Assembly: GCA_017405965.1 (NCBI GenBank)
Contig: JAFQZK010000031.1
Location: forward strand, 1 to 39,614
Length of the DNA stretch: 39,614 nt
From: Muribaculaceae bacterium
GTDB lineage: Bacteria > Bacteroidota > Bacteroidia > Bacteroidales > Muribaculaceae
Direction: 5' to 3'
Numbering within the stretch: the first letter of the stretch is position 1; every line of letters starts with the position of its first letter. The notes under the pieces were generated by a model. That model saw only the letters and a list, made by a program, of their open reading frames with translations, did not search any database and was not told where the DNA came from. The position numbers and the translations under genes were made by a program. Positions 30,083 through 39,332 of the stretch are shown in pieces.

Positions 30083-32565
30083 TAGGAATCAGCCAACGAT
30101 CACAGGCCACGATCACGATCAGGCGCAAGGGCGGCGCGAGCCTCGACATGTTCAACGCGTCGGATGTCACTGTCGCCACCGTTCCCATCACGACGCGCTC
30201 GCGTCGCTGCTTCATGCTGATGCAGGAGGACTATATCCAGCTGGAGTTCTCGCTGGGCGAGGCGATCCACTTTGCCATCGGCGATTATTTCAATGACGAG
30301 ATCTTCGGTCGCTTCATGTTGACAGAAGAGCAGATGCCCAAATACAACCCGACGACCGGCGGCTATGACTACTCGCTGAAGTTCGAGAAGAGCTACATGG
30401 AATGGAGGAACCTGTTGCACACACTCACTATCGTCGAGACATCCTCCTCCAATGCCGTTGTTGCCACCACATCGGGCAGCACCACCTATATCGTCGCGTC
30501 GAGCGATGACGGCGTGTTCACCCGCAAGGAGGCCAAATGGACGCTGACCGACCGTCTCCAGGTCCATGCCCAGCAGCTGTTGTGTAACCTGAAAGGCATC
30601 TATTACGGCCTGGACTATATTGTGGCCATCCACTCTACCGCAGCGAAGGCCGGCGAGGTCAAGTGCCTGGTATATGACGGCTGCTCCATGATTGCTGCGC
30701 TGAACATGATGGCCGAGCAGTGGGAGTGTGAGTGGTGGGTCACCGAAGGTGAGGCTGTAACGGTTAACGGCGAGGAGCACAGTAACGTCATCCACTTCGG
30801 TAAATGCGAGTTGAGCAACACGCCCCTTGAATTCATCGTGGGCGATACGGTGGAGAAGATGGATGTGAGCCGGGACCAGCAGACGTATGCGAACCGCATC
30901 TACGCCTACGGCGGCACAGAAAACATCCCCGAGGACTACGACCGCCGCCTCTTGTTCACGATAGACAACAAAACAGGCTCGGGCTCGTCGCTTGTTTTGC
31001 GTGACAGTCATCGCAAGCTGACTGCGGAAATGATCCCAGTTACCGTTGACGGTGTGAGCACGTTGATTCAAAATCGGAATGAGGATTGGGATTCGGCAGA
31101 TGAATCAGGTTTGACCGCCCAGGTCAAATCAGCCACGTTGTCTCCAGATACCTATTCAGTGACAGGCTCCCTTGATATAACTATACGAACCTCGAGTAGT
31201 CTTTCAGTCCAGAGGGTGACTTTTACCGTGACAATTGGTGGATCGACCCTCACCGCGACTGAAACAGCCAATTCCCAGGACACCTTGGGAAACCGGTACT
31301 GGATGCATATGTTCGCTATCAGCAGATCCTGTGTAGTATCATCTCGAGGTAAGATCTCTATCGATGTGGCTGCATCAATAGTCACCAGCCAGACCTATAA
31401 TACCTCCGATTTTACAATTGAATGTGAACCATCACTGGTAGCTACAGGCACAGCAGCCACTGCAGGCAAGGCTCTTGAAATAGTGTGCAACGGGCATACT
31501 TATGCTGCCGTATTGAACCCAAAACACTATGCTAACGGGGAGGATATGTTCAGCTATATCGGTGATATCAAGCGTGACGGCACGACTTACATCAGCACTG
31601 ATGGCGTTACTGTCGGAGACACATTCACGATACCGGAAAAGTGGCTGAACCTGATGCAGGTACCCTATTCATACTACACACCCGACTATGACGGCGGTGT
31701 GTTGAGCAAGGTGGGAGAGCGTCGCCTGCACCTGGGCACCGCCAACAGGTATGTCCAGTCCTCCGGCTTGAACCACTACACGAAACTTGTGGAACTGGCT
31801 GTGGTCTTTGAGAAGATATTCCCCCGCCTGTTGTTGAAAGTGGACACCGTGACAACCGAGCAGAAGACTCAGGAGACGGTGCATGATGACGGCAGCGTGT
31901 CCAGGCAGAACTGGACCCAATACAAGTTCACTGCGACAAAGAGCGACGGCAGCGCGTTCGTGTTCAACACCAAGTACATCATGGACGGCAACAAGCTGCG
32001 AGCATGTTTTACCGCCCCTTCCACGATTGGAGAGAGCGGCTATAAACTCGCCGGCATGTCCTTTGATGTCGGCTTCAATAATGACGATCAGGTTTACACC
32101 ATCATCCGTAACGAGGACTACGGGGCTACCATCCCCAATGAATTCCTGAGTCCCAGCCAGGGAGACGAATTCTTCCTGACCGGCTGGAACCCTAAGGCCA
32201 TATCCGGTCTCGGTCTGGTGTCCGCCGCCCAGTCTGAACTGCTTACCGTTGTTGGGAACTACCTCAATGCCATCGAGGAGGGCCAATTCACGTTCAAGTG
32301 CCAGATGATGAGCGACAACTTCTACGACTGGGCGTGGGGAGGCCGTGGCACTGTCAACGGCAAGAAGACCTTTGGCCTGCCAGAAGTTGGCAGCAAGGTA
32401 ACCATCACCCACGCTGCCCTTCCTGGCGGCAGCAAGACGAGCCGCATCATCGGCTACGAGTACAAGCTGGACATCCCCAATGACACGCCGACCTATACCG
32501 TGGGTGAGACGGATGCCTACTCCCGCCTGAAGAAGATAGAGAAACAACTAACGAAGCTCACATAA
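30079..32565 (+). CDS. baseplate hub / tail tip protein
   Basis: The 828-residue protein lies after the distal tail gene, as gp27/Tal-type hub proteins do. Residues 1-320 form beta domains like those of hubs (YFNDEIFGRFMLTEEQMPKY, GGYDYSLKFEKSYMEW, QWECEWWVTEG, TYANRIYAYGGTENIPEDYD). Residues about 330-470 are a Ser/Thr-rich insert coded by less G+C-rich DNA (about 31050-31450). The C-terminal part is beta-rich and ends in a helix (RLKKIEKQLTKL). No peptidase motif is visible. Confidence 0.72.
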   Translation: MIGISQRSQATITIRRKGGASLDMFNASDVTVATVPITTRSRRCFMLMQEDYIQLEFSLGEAIHFAIGDYFNDEIFGRFMLTEEQMPKYNPTTGGYDYSLKFEKSYMEWRNLLHTLTIVETSSSNAVVATTSGSTTYIVASSDDGVFTRKEAKWTLTDRLQVHAQQLLCNLKGIYYGLDYIVAIHSTAAKAGEVKCLVYDGCSMIAALNMMAEQWECEWWVTEGEAVTVNGEEHSNVIHFGKCELSNTPLEFIVGDTVEKMDVSRDQQTYANRIYAYGGTENIPEDYDRRLLFTIDNKTGSGSSLVLRDSHRKLTAEMIPVTVDGVSTLIQNRNEDWDSADESGLTAQVKSATLSPDTYSVTGSLDITIRTSSSLSVQRVTFTVTIGGSTLTATETANSQDTLGNRYWMHMFAISRSCVVSSRGKISIDVAASIVTSQTYNTSDFTIECEPSLVATGTAATAGKALEIVCNGHTYAAVLNPKHYANGEDMFSYIGDIKRDGTTYISTDGVTVGDTFTIPEKWLNLMQVPYSYYTPDYDGGVLSKVGERRLHLGTANRYVQSSGLNHYTKLVELAVVFEKIFPRLLLKVDTVTTEQKTQETVHDDGSVSRQNWTQYKFTATKSDGSAFVFNTKYIMDGNKLRACFTAPSTIGESGYKLAGMSFDVGFNNDDQVYTIIRNEDYGATIPNEFLSPSQGDEFFLTGWNPKAISGLGLVSAAQSELLTVVGNYLNAIEEGQFTFKCQMMSDNFYDWAWGGRGTVNGKKTFGLPEVGSKVTITHAALPGGSKTSRIIGYEYKLDIPNDTPTYTVGETDAYSRLKKIEKQLTKLT

Positions 32566-32578
32566 CGAATACAGAAAG

Positions 32579-33106
32579 ATGGAAGAGATCAGGATCAGGC
32601 CAGTGCAAGGAAACTGGATGCAGCTCGGTGTACCGCTGACGCTGCAAACGATAACGATGGTGAACGGGGATCCGAGGGTAACGGTGACGGAATTTGTGCC
32701 GAATCCATCCTATCCCGTTGAAATCGTGTTGAAACGCGGTTCGAATGAGCGGCGATATGAGGCCCGGATGGACGGTAACATAGCCGTCTTTGAGGATGAC
32801 GGTACCCTGGAAGCGGGCAAATACAGCATGACGATACTGTGCCGTGACGGTGCCGGGAAGCAGAAGCGTTTCAAGCAGCGAGATGCCGTGAAGATTGTTG
32901 ACCTGACCGCTGAAGCCGGCATTGAGCCAAGCATTGAGTATAACACGGAGGTGCATATCCTTGACGCTGCTGTGTTCATTGCGGTTAGCGGCGGCGGGAA
33001 TGGAGGTTCCGGTGACGGCAAGTACCATGTCCTATTGACTCAGGCGCAGTATGACGCGCTGGACACCTATGACGATAACGCCATCTACATGATATACGAG
33101 CCATAG
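32579..33106 (+). CDS. small baseplate/fibre-attachment protein
   Basis: The 175-residue protein begins with a beta-sandwich-like domain (residues 1-105), as in proteins that dock fibres onto the baseplate, then a Gly-rich linker (SGGGNGGSGDG near 137-147) and a short end, YHVLLTQAQYDALDTYDDNA, a pattern common in fibre-related proteins of Bacteroidales phages. It lies just before the fibre gene. Confidence 0.6.
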   Translation: MEEIRIRPVQGNWMQLGVPLTLQTITMVNGDPRVTVTEFVPNPSYPVEIVLKRGSNERRYEARMDGNIAVFEDDGTLEAGKYSMTILCRDGAGKQKRFKQRDAVKIVDLTAEAGIEPSIEYNTEVHILDAAVFIAVSGGGNGGSGDGKYHVLLTQAQYDALDTYDDNAIYMIYEP

Positions 33107-33108
33107 CC

Positions 33109-33270
33109 ATGATTACCTTTAGAGGATACGTGATCATCGCCATCAATGTGGGTCGCACGGCCCTGGTGAAGGTGTACAATGGGGCACATCTGGTATGGCA
33201 AAAGATAAAACACCTCAACGCATGGTTCCACAGCGAAGGCTGGACCCATGATAGAGGCTGGTTCCATTAA
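33109..33270 (+). CDS. short protein of 53 residues before the fibre gene
   Basis: A short frame from ATG 33109 to TAA 33268-33270, two bases after the previous stop and 18 before the fibre start. It begins MITFRGYVIIAINVGRTALV and is rich in aromatic residues and His at the end (WFHSEGWTHDRGWFH). No membrane segment is certain. Tight packing argues it is translated. Role unknown. Confidence 0.65.
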   Translation: MITFRGYVIIAINVGRTALVKVYNGAHLVWQKIKHLNAWFHSEGWTHDRGWFH

Positions 33271-33288
33271 TTAAACAAATGAAAAGAT

Positions 33289-36200
33289 ATGGCAAAAGAA
33301 ATCATCATACCTGGTCTTAACCTGCTGACTTCCCTGAACGATGAATGGGGCGGTGAGAACAGTTCTGGCGAAACCCAACGCATCTACGGTACTGACATTC
33401 CCGACGGCTACAAGTGGGGCGTGAATTTTGAGGAACTGGAGCGTTTCATCAAAACGCTGTTTAATGGTCAGATCCCATCGGCATTGAGCTCCGGCAAGAT
33501 CGGTTGCCTGCGCACCTGGGAGGACGGCGATGAGGAACTTCACTTGCTGGGCTTCGCCTCGCTTGCAGACTATGAAACCTGGTTTAATGACCATGAGGCG
33601 GTGACTCCCATCGAGGACATCATCATCCCCAAGGGCGGAGCTTCCGAGAGTGCCTATACCTTGACACTTGAAGGCACGGCCCCTGCATCCGTGCAGATGA
33701 ACAGTGACTTCACCGTGCGGCTGAAGGCGAACTACCTGTACAACTCGGGCGGCGTGTCTCAGGAGATGCCCGACTGGGTGACGCTGACCGTCCAAAGCTC
33801 GACGAACAACCAGACATGGGTGACGCGCGGCCAGGTTGTGGTTCAGCCCAACCGCTTCAATTATGTGTCGATGAAAGGGCTGCTGTCCAACGGCAACATC
33901 TATGTCCGCATCACTGCGAGTGCAGAGAAGGCGACGGCGGCAATCCCGTTTGTGTTCCAGACGAACATCGTGAACCTGACGCTGACGCCTGCGACGGCGT
34001 TCCAGGTGCCGTTTGATCCCGAGGCCAGTGCGCTGACACTGCAGTATTACCTGACCGGCAGCGTCGCCAAGTCTCTGCTGCTGTCGTTTGACGGCGGCAC
34101 CCAGGAAATGGTGATTGACAATATCACCGGCAACTACAATGATACACCCCTTAGCGTGGACGTACCCATCGCCGACGTACTCACGTCCGGGCTTCACACG
34201 GTATCCGCGATGCTGAAATACAGCGACGACGTTCACACTGACTGGGTGGAGAGCGAGTACCTTGTCAGTGGCGGCGACAGTCCCCTTGTCGCCATCAACA
34301 ACATTTCGACCGGTCTGGCCAACTGGACCGACGTGCATTTCCTTGACTGGATGGTGCACACGCCCGGCGGCGACGCCCTGGCAGTAACGTTCCGGCTGGT
34401 GGATGCAGTGAGCGGTCGTGAATATGCCCGTTGGCCCTTCAGCGGCGAGCCTCGCACGAAATACCAGTTCACGACGCAGCTGGCCATCGACGGTGTTGAC
34501 GATACCTACATCGACGCGCGGATGCTGGTCGAGGACGCTGAAGGCAACGAGCTGCACGCCCCCATCGACTTCGGTCTGGAGAATGAGGCGAGCTTTGCCC
34601 CCTCTCCCGGTGCGACGTTTGTTGTTTCGCCCTCAGTCCGCTCCAACGCCGAGACTCACCCTGACACGATCATCAACACGGTGACAGGTGAGACCGTGGC
34701 CACAAGTGAGCATTTTGAGGGCTTCGACTGGCGCACCGACGGATGGATAGCCACCACATATAACGGCGCTCCCGTGCGTGTGCTGCGCATACCTGCCGGT
34801 CGCCGTCTGACAATCCCCATCAATCCAATGCAGGACTTCACAGGCGGTGACAACACCGGCAAGAGCATGGTGATGGAGCTGGACTTCCTGGTGGACAACG
34901 TGGTGGATGACAGCGAGCCGCTGGTCACGCTGGGCGCGGAACGCAGTAACGGCGTATGGTGGGGCTTCAAGATGCTGCCGCTGCGAGCGATGCTGCTGAC
35001 CTCGAACAAATACACCGAGGCAGACCAGGATCTGGGCTGGTCGGAGGGCCGCCGCTTCCACCTGTCCGTTACCGCCCAGTATGGCGGTGAGGGGTCACCG
35101 AACTATGTGCGCATCTACCTGAACGGCGAGATGCAGCGTGAGTTCGCCTACGAGACCGACGACCGTTTCACGCCCGAGGGTGTGAGTCTGGTCATCGGCA
35201 ACACAAGCAGCGACATCGACATCTTCGGCTTTCGTAGCGACCGCGCGGCCAAGGGTGCTCAGGCGATCATGCAGGACTACAAGGCGTCGATGAGCACGAC
35301 GGCTGAGAAGATCGCCTTTGCCGCTGACAACGACATCCTGGATGACAGCGGGCGCATCTCTTGGGACAAGTGCCTGGGCAAATACTTCGTGATCGGCCAG
35401 CGTGGACCGCTGCTCCACTACGGCATGGAGAACAATACGCAGCACGGCATCTCGCTGGAGATCCGCAACCCCGAAGACGAGGAACGCAGCGGTATCCTGA
35501 CGAACCTGGACAACAAGGGCCAGGGCACGACGGCGATGACGTACTACTGGTGGAACCAGCAATACAAGACAACCGACGCGACGCAGCTGCTGGACTTCGA
35601 TGGCAACCCGAAGTCGGAGTTGGGTAGCGGCTACTCTATCGAGGTCGGTGAATATGAAGCGAAAAAACTGGTGGGCAAGGTGAACGTCGCGAGCTCGATG
35701 CAGTCCCACAAACTGGGCATGACGTGGGCCTATAACGACGTGTTCAAACAGATGGTGAAGGACGGCACGATGTCGCAGCCGGGCCAGATGGAACAGTTCC
35801 CCGCCGCCCGCCTGGCGGTACTGGAGAAGCCGGTGCTGTTCTTCGTCTGGGACGAGTCGGAAGGCAAGTACGTGTTCCAGAACCTGATGACATTCGGAGC
35901 CGGCAAGGGCGACAAGCCGACGTTCGGCTTCGACAAGAAAAAGACGCCGCACATGCTGATGGTGGAGGGCGCGGACAACGATGTGCCCTTGGCGCGTTTC
36001 AACATGCCTTGGGATGACACGTCTATCACCTACAACGCCGAGAAAGAGACCTGGAACTACAACGGCGCGAAGAACATCAACTTCGGCTTCGGCGTGACGA
36101 CTGACGACATCCCGAGCGACGCGACGGCCCTGCAGAAGATGAGGGATTTCTTCAACTTCGTGTATATGCACTCGACCAAGATCGAGTTCTTCAACGGTTC

Positions 36201-39111
36201 TCTGGACGCATTGCAGCGCACCGAGGGCTCCCGCCTGTCGCCGCAGAAATGGCTGACGGGCAGCTATGCCCTGTACCGCTATGATGAGGCGACGCTGCGC
36301 TGGGTGCCTGCCGGTATCGACAACCAGCCGCTTGACCTGCTGGCACAGTATGAGGAACTGACCGGTGAGGCGTTCAACACGTCTCAGAGCAACCAGGCGA
36401 AGAATGAGGCGTTCAAGGCGGCCCGCCTGGCGCACTTCAAGGCGCATGCGTCGGAGTACTTCCACATCGATGATGCCTTATACCACTACTGCTTCATCAA
36501 GCTGGTGGCCGGTACCGATAACCGCTGCAAGAACACCTACTACTATACCGACCCGGTGACGCTGCTGATCCGCTGGATGGCTGATGACCTGGACACGGTG
36601 CTGCCGACGAACAACGTGGGCCAGAACCGCAAGCCCTACTGGGTGGAGGAGCACACCAAGGATGAGCACGGCGAGAACTACTGGCAGGCGGAGGACAGCG
36701 TGTTCTACTGTCTGCTGGAGGAGGCTTGGGACCGTGACACTGCGGATTCCGGCCAGCCGAACATCCAGCAGACGATGCGCAACATGCTGACCGCGATGTC
36801 GAAGCTGGGCGGCGGTAGCGTGATGGGCTTCTTCGAGAAGTACCTGCTGAGCACTCAGGACTACTTCCCTGCAGCGGCTTATAACGAGATGGCCCGCGTG
36901 GTGTATGAGTACAGCTACCGTCTGCAGCTTGAAGGCGTGTACAACAACGACACCAATGCCCTGTCGCAGTCCTGCGGCTCGCAGCGTTGGGCAGAATACC
37001 AGTGGCTTGTTGACCGGCTGATGTATATCTCAAGCTGGTGCCAGTACGGCGAGTTCGCGAGCTCGACGGCTGCAGGCGGCCTTTCATGGCGTGGCGCGAC
37101 GGGCACGCACCAGCTGAAGGTGACTCCTGCGAAGCACATGTACCCGAGAATCGCGGTGGGTTCATCGAACACGGGCGGCACCGCCCTTCGGTCTCCCGGT
37201 GAGGAGCACACGTTCAACGCCGTTCGCTCTGAGGGTGACACGACATTGACGATCAGGGGTAACGATTACCTGTTCAAGCTGGGCGATATGGACCAGTATC
37301 AGACGGTCACGGAGTTCGGCTTTGCAGGTCGCCGCCTGCAGGAAATCACCGTCAATCCCCTGGGCACTAACAATCCCGTGCGGTGGAGTGCCCCTGCAGT
37401 GCGTGTGACGGCGACGAACATCAAGCGTTACATCCACAGGAATACGCCGCTGCTGAGCGGCACGCTCGACCTGAGCGCGTGCGTGCGACTGGAGGAAATC
37501 AATGTGGAGGGTACGAGCCTGACGGCAGTGAAGCTGCCGCAGACTGGTTCGCTGTCCTCGCTGACGCTTCCGGGCACGCTGGAGTCGTTGTCGCTGGTGG
37601 GATGCAAGAGCCTGGAAACGCTGGTAATCGGCGGCTATGACTCGTTGACAGAGGTGACAATCAAAGAAACACCGCTGGCCGACTCGCTCTACATCGTTCA
37701 GCAGGCAATCGACCACCTGACAAAAATCGACATTGACAGCATCAACTGGCGCATTTCGGGCGCCTCCGGCCTGGCGCTGATCAACAAACTTGCTGCCATG
37801 GGCGCCAACAGCAAACTGAGAGGTACGATCACGCTGACTGCCGTGACTCCGGGCTTTGAGGACAAGGCCGTCTGGCTGCAGGCCTGGGGCGACGTTGACC
37901 ACGGGATGAACGGGCTGACCATCGTCTACTCACAGTCGACGATCGAGAACGTGCGCATCATCACGGGCAAGTACCTGGATAGCCTGGGCGACCACCAGCT
38001 GCGCCTGAGCTCTGAGGGCAACAATTTCACCGCCGTTGAATGGGAAATCTCGCGCAACGGCTATGCCACTATCGATGAGGCGACGGGTGTGGTGACGGTG
38101 TGGGACATGGACGAAGAGGCCAACGATCCGTATGCGGACGTGACCGTAAGGGTGACACGCCTTGACGGCACGGTGCTGGAGGATACGAAGCGCTTCTTCT
38201 TCTGTGAGCACATCTGCAGGGAAGGTGACTATGTGTATGCGGACGGCAGTTTCAGTGATGAGTTGGTGTCGTATAAGACCGTGGTTGCCATGTGCTTCTA
38301 CATCAACCCGAACAACCCGGCTGACCGCCTGGCGGTGTCGCGCGGTAATGTGATCACCGACCAATGGGGTCTGTACAACGATTCATCGTATGGCGTGACG
38401 AATGTGACAGTGGACGGTTACACGAGCGTGTATGACACGCCTGTGATCAACATACAGAGCAACGGCAACGGTGACATCGACAACCTGGCATCGATGGCCT
38501 CGTTCTCGACGTATCTTACCACGACGGCTGTGGGTGACGTGGGTCTGGTGGAACTGACTGAGGACATCGGCCCGTTCCGCATCGGTGACTTTATCCATCG
38601 CGGGCAGTACAAGACGCTGCAGATCATCCGTCACCGCAACCGCATCCTGAACGGCGTGACGAGCGATGTGGGCTCGCACGTGCCCCAGGTGCCCGTGGCG
38701 AATGCGAACCAGACGGAACGCGAGGTGCTGACGAACCTCATCGCGGACATTGTGGCCAAGAAGGGCAACAACTACCGCCAGTTCTACTACCCAGCAGCGA
38801 GCTACTGCTACGCCTATCAGCCGACCTATGAGCTCCAGCCGGGCGAGGTGCTGGCTGACAAGTTCAAGGCGCATAATTGGTGGCTGCCGACGCTGGGCGA
38901 GTTGGGCATGGTCTATTGGCAACAGGTCAAAGGCGGAATTTTTGCCGCAGCCGCCTCCAACAGCCGTTACTCCAATTTGACGAACGATTGGCACTGGTCT
39001 TCAACGGAATACAACGCTTCTACCGCGTGGTATCTCCATGGCGGGAATGGCCAGGTCGGCAACAACTATAAGCTCAATTCCAGGGCCGTGAGGGCGGTGG
39101 TCGCGTTTTAA
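33289..39111 (+). CDS. large tail fibre/adhesin, DGR target
   Basis: The 1940-residue protein is the putative receptor-binding protein. In order: a conserved attachment region (1-130), Ig-like beta domains (about 130-440), a LamG-like domain (about 525-650), a part recalling CotH kinases (FIKLVAGTDNRCKNTYYY then RWMADDLDTVL, about 1067-1098), a leucine-rich segment (about 1385-1525), an Ig-like domain (about 1550-1640) and a C-terminal C-type-lectin fold starting near HNWWLPTLGELG (about 1862). Residues 1910-1939 are the variable repeat, ending SRAVRAVVAF. The surface-varied residues Thr, Tyr, Gly, Tyr and Leu replace Asn of the TR. Confidence 0.92.
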   Translation: MAKEIIIPGLNLLTSLNDEWGGENSSGETQRIYGTDIPDGYKWGVNFEELERFIKTLFNGQIPSALSSGKIGCLRTWEDGDEELHLLGFASLADYETWFNDHEAVTPIEDIIIPKGGASESAYTLTLEGTAPASVQMNSDFTVRLKANYLYNSGGVSQEMPDWVTLTVQSSTNNQTWVTRGQVVVQPNRFNYVSMKGLLSNGNIYVRITASAEKATAAIPFVFQTNIVNLTLTPATAFQVPFDPEASALTLQYYLTGSVAKSLLLSFDGGTQEMVIDNITGNYNDTPLSVDVPIADVLTSGLHTVSAMLKYSDDVHTDWVESEYLVSGGDSPLVAINNISTGLANWTDVHFLDWMVHTPGGDALAVTFRLVDAVSGREYARWPFSGEPRTKYQFTTQLAIDGVDDTYIDARMLVEDAEGNELHAPIDFGLENEASFAPSPGATFVVSPSVRSNAETHPDTIINTVTGETVATSEHFEGFDWRTDGWIATTYNGAPVRVLRIPAGRRLTIPINPMQDFTGGDNTGKSMVMELDFLVDNVVDDSEPLVTLGAERSNGVWWGFKMLPLRAMLLTSNKYTEADQDLGWSEGRRFHLSVTAQYGGEGSPNYVRIYLNGEMQREFAYETDDRFTPEGVSLVIGNTSSDIDIFGFRSDRAAKGAQAIMQDYKASMSTTAEKIAFAADNDILDDSGRISWDKCLGKYFVIGQRGPLLHYGMENNTQHGISLEIRNPEDEERSGILTNLDNKGQGTTAMTYYWWNQQYKTTDATQLLDFDGNPKSELGSGYSIEVGEYEAKKLVGKVNVASSMQSHKLGMTWAYNDVFKQMVKDGTMSQPGQMEQFPAARLAVLEKPVLFFVWDESEGKYVFQNLMTFGAGKGDKPTFGFDKKKTPHMLMVEGADNDVPLARFNMPWDDTSITYNAEKETWNYNGAKNINFGFGVTTDDIPSDATALQKMRDFFNFVYMHSTKIEFFNGSLDALQRTEGSRLSPQKWLTGSYALYRYDEATLRWVPAGIDNQPLDLLAQYEELTGEAFNTSQSNQAKNEAFKAARLAHFKAHASEYFHIDDALYHYCFIKLVAGTDNRCKNTYYYTDPVTLLIRWMADDLDTVLPTNNVGQNRKPYWVEEHTKDEHGENYWQAEDSVFYCLLEEAWDRDTADSGQPNIQQTMRNMLTAMSKLGGGSVMGFFEKYLLSTQDYFPAAAYNEMARVVYEYSYRLQLEGVYNNDTNALSQSCGSQRWAEYQWLVDRLMYISSWCQYGEFASSTAAGGLSWRGATGTHQLKVTPAKHMYPRIAVGSSNTGGTALRSPGEEHTFNAVRSEGDTTLTIRGNDYLFKLGDMDQYQTVTEFGFAGRRLQEITVNPLGTNNPVRWSAPAVRVTATNIKRYIHRNTPLLSGTLDLSACVRLEEINVEGTSLTAVKLPQTGSLSSLTLPGTLESLSLVGCKSLETLVIGGYDSLTEVTIKETPLADSLYIVQQAIDHLTKIDIDSINWRISGASGLALINKLAAMGANSKLRGTITLTAVTPGFEDKAVWLQAWGDVDHGMNGLTIVYSQSTIENVRIITGKYLDSLGDHQLRLSSEGNNFTAVEWEISRNGYATIDEATGVVTVWDMDEEANDPYADVTVRVTRLDGTVLEDTKRFFFCEHICREGDYVYADGSFSDELVSYKTVVAMCFYINPNNPADRLAVSRGNVITDQWGLYNDSSYGVTNVTVDGYTSVYDTPVINIQSNGNGDIDNLASMASFSTYLTTTAVGDVGLVELTEDIGPFRIGDFIHRGQYKTLQIIRHRNRILNGVTSDVGSHVPQVPVANANQTEREVLTNLIADIVAKKGNNYRQFYYPAASYCYAYQPTYELQPGEVLADKFKAHNWWLPTLGELGMVYWQQVKGGIFAAAASNSRYSNLTNDWHWSSTEYNASTAWYLHGGNGQVGNNYKLNSRAVRAVVAF
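39016..39105 (+). repeat. DGR variable repeat (VR)
   Basis: This 90-base stretch matches the TR at 10241-10330 except at 39023 (C), 39031 (T), 39058 and 39059 (G,G), 39067 (T), 39073 (C) and 39074 (T). Each stands opposite a TR adenine. The five changed codons read Thr, Tyr, Gly, Tyr and Leu instead of Asn. It ends one codon before the stop of the fibre gene. The last 31 bases, which would hold the initiation site for mutagenic homing, are identical in both copies. Confidence 0.96.
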
Positions 39112-39117
39112 GATTAA

Positions 39118-39141
39118 GCTGGGGGCTTCGAGGCCCCCAGC
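39118..39141 (+). promoter_or_regulatory. hairpin just after the VR (DGR targeting element or terminator)
   Basis: GCTGGGGGC pairs with GCCCCCAGC around TTCGAG, 12 bases after the VR ends. In the Bordetella phage DGR a stem-loop a few bases after the VR is needed for efficient homing, and TR copies lack it. Here too nothing similar follows the TR. The lack of a T-run argues against a plain terminator. Confidence 0.6.
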
Positions 39142-39180
39142 CGGTTGCGAATAATGCGCGAGCGAAGCGAGCGCCGAAAA

Positions 39181-39214
39181 AACGGCGAGTGTGGTATGGA
39201 ACACGCTCGCCGTT
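39181..39214 (+). terminator. terminator of the late tail operon
   Basis: AACGGCGAG (39181-39189) pairs with CTCGCCGTT (39206-39214), extended by TGT/ACA beyond a 2-base bulge. A T-rich stretch (ATAATGTTGTT) follows. It closes the tail operon before the right phage end. Confidence 0.55.
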
Positions 39215-39267
39215 ATAATGTTGTTCGAATGCTGTTTTAATTGAAGTGGAGGGGGGAACCCGAAAAA

Positions 39268-39328
39268 GAAACATTTCGTTTTACAGAGAGGAACGCGTCG
39301 TTTTAATTTTCACGAACATTTCGTTTTG
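39268..39328. repeat. right-end transposase sites (two copies)
   Basis: AACATTTCGTTTTAC starts at 39268 and AACATTTCGTTTTGC at 39315, 47 bases apart and in the same direction. Read on the minus strand they match CAAAACGAAACGTT at the left end. The outer copy lies about 11 bases inside the proposed right terminus, as Mu R1 does. Confidence 0.65.
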
Positions 39329-39332
39329 CGGA

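Noticed and set aside
33271-36465. Two long minus-strand frames (33271-34557 and 35095-36465)
   Set aside because: Both lie opposite the fibre gene and have biased, His/Arg/Val-rich translations with no recognisable domain.
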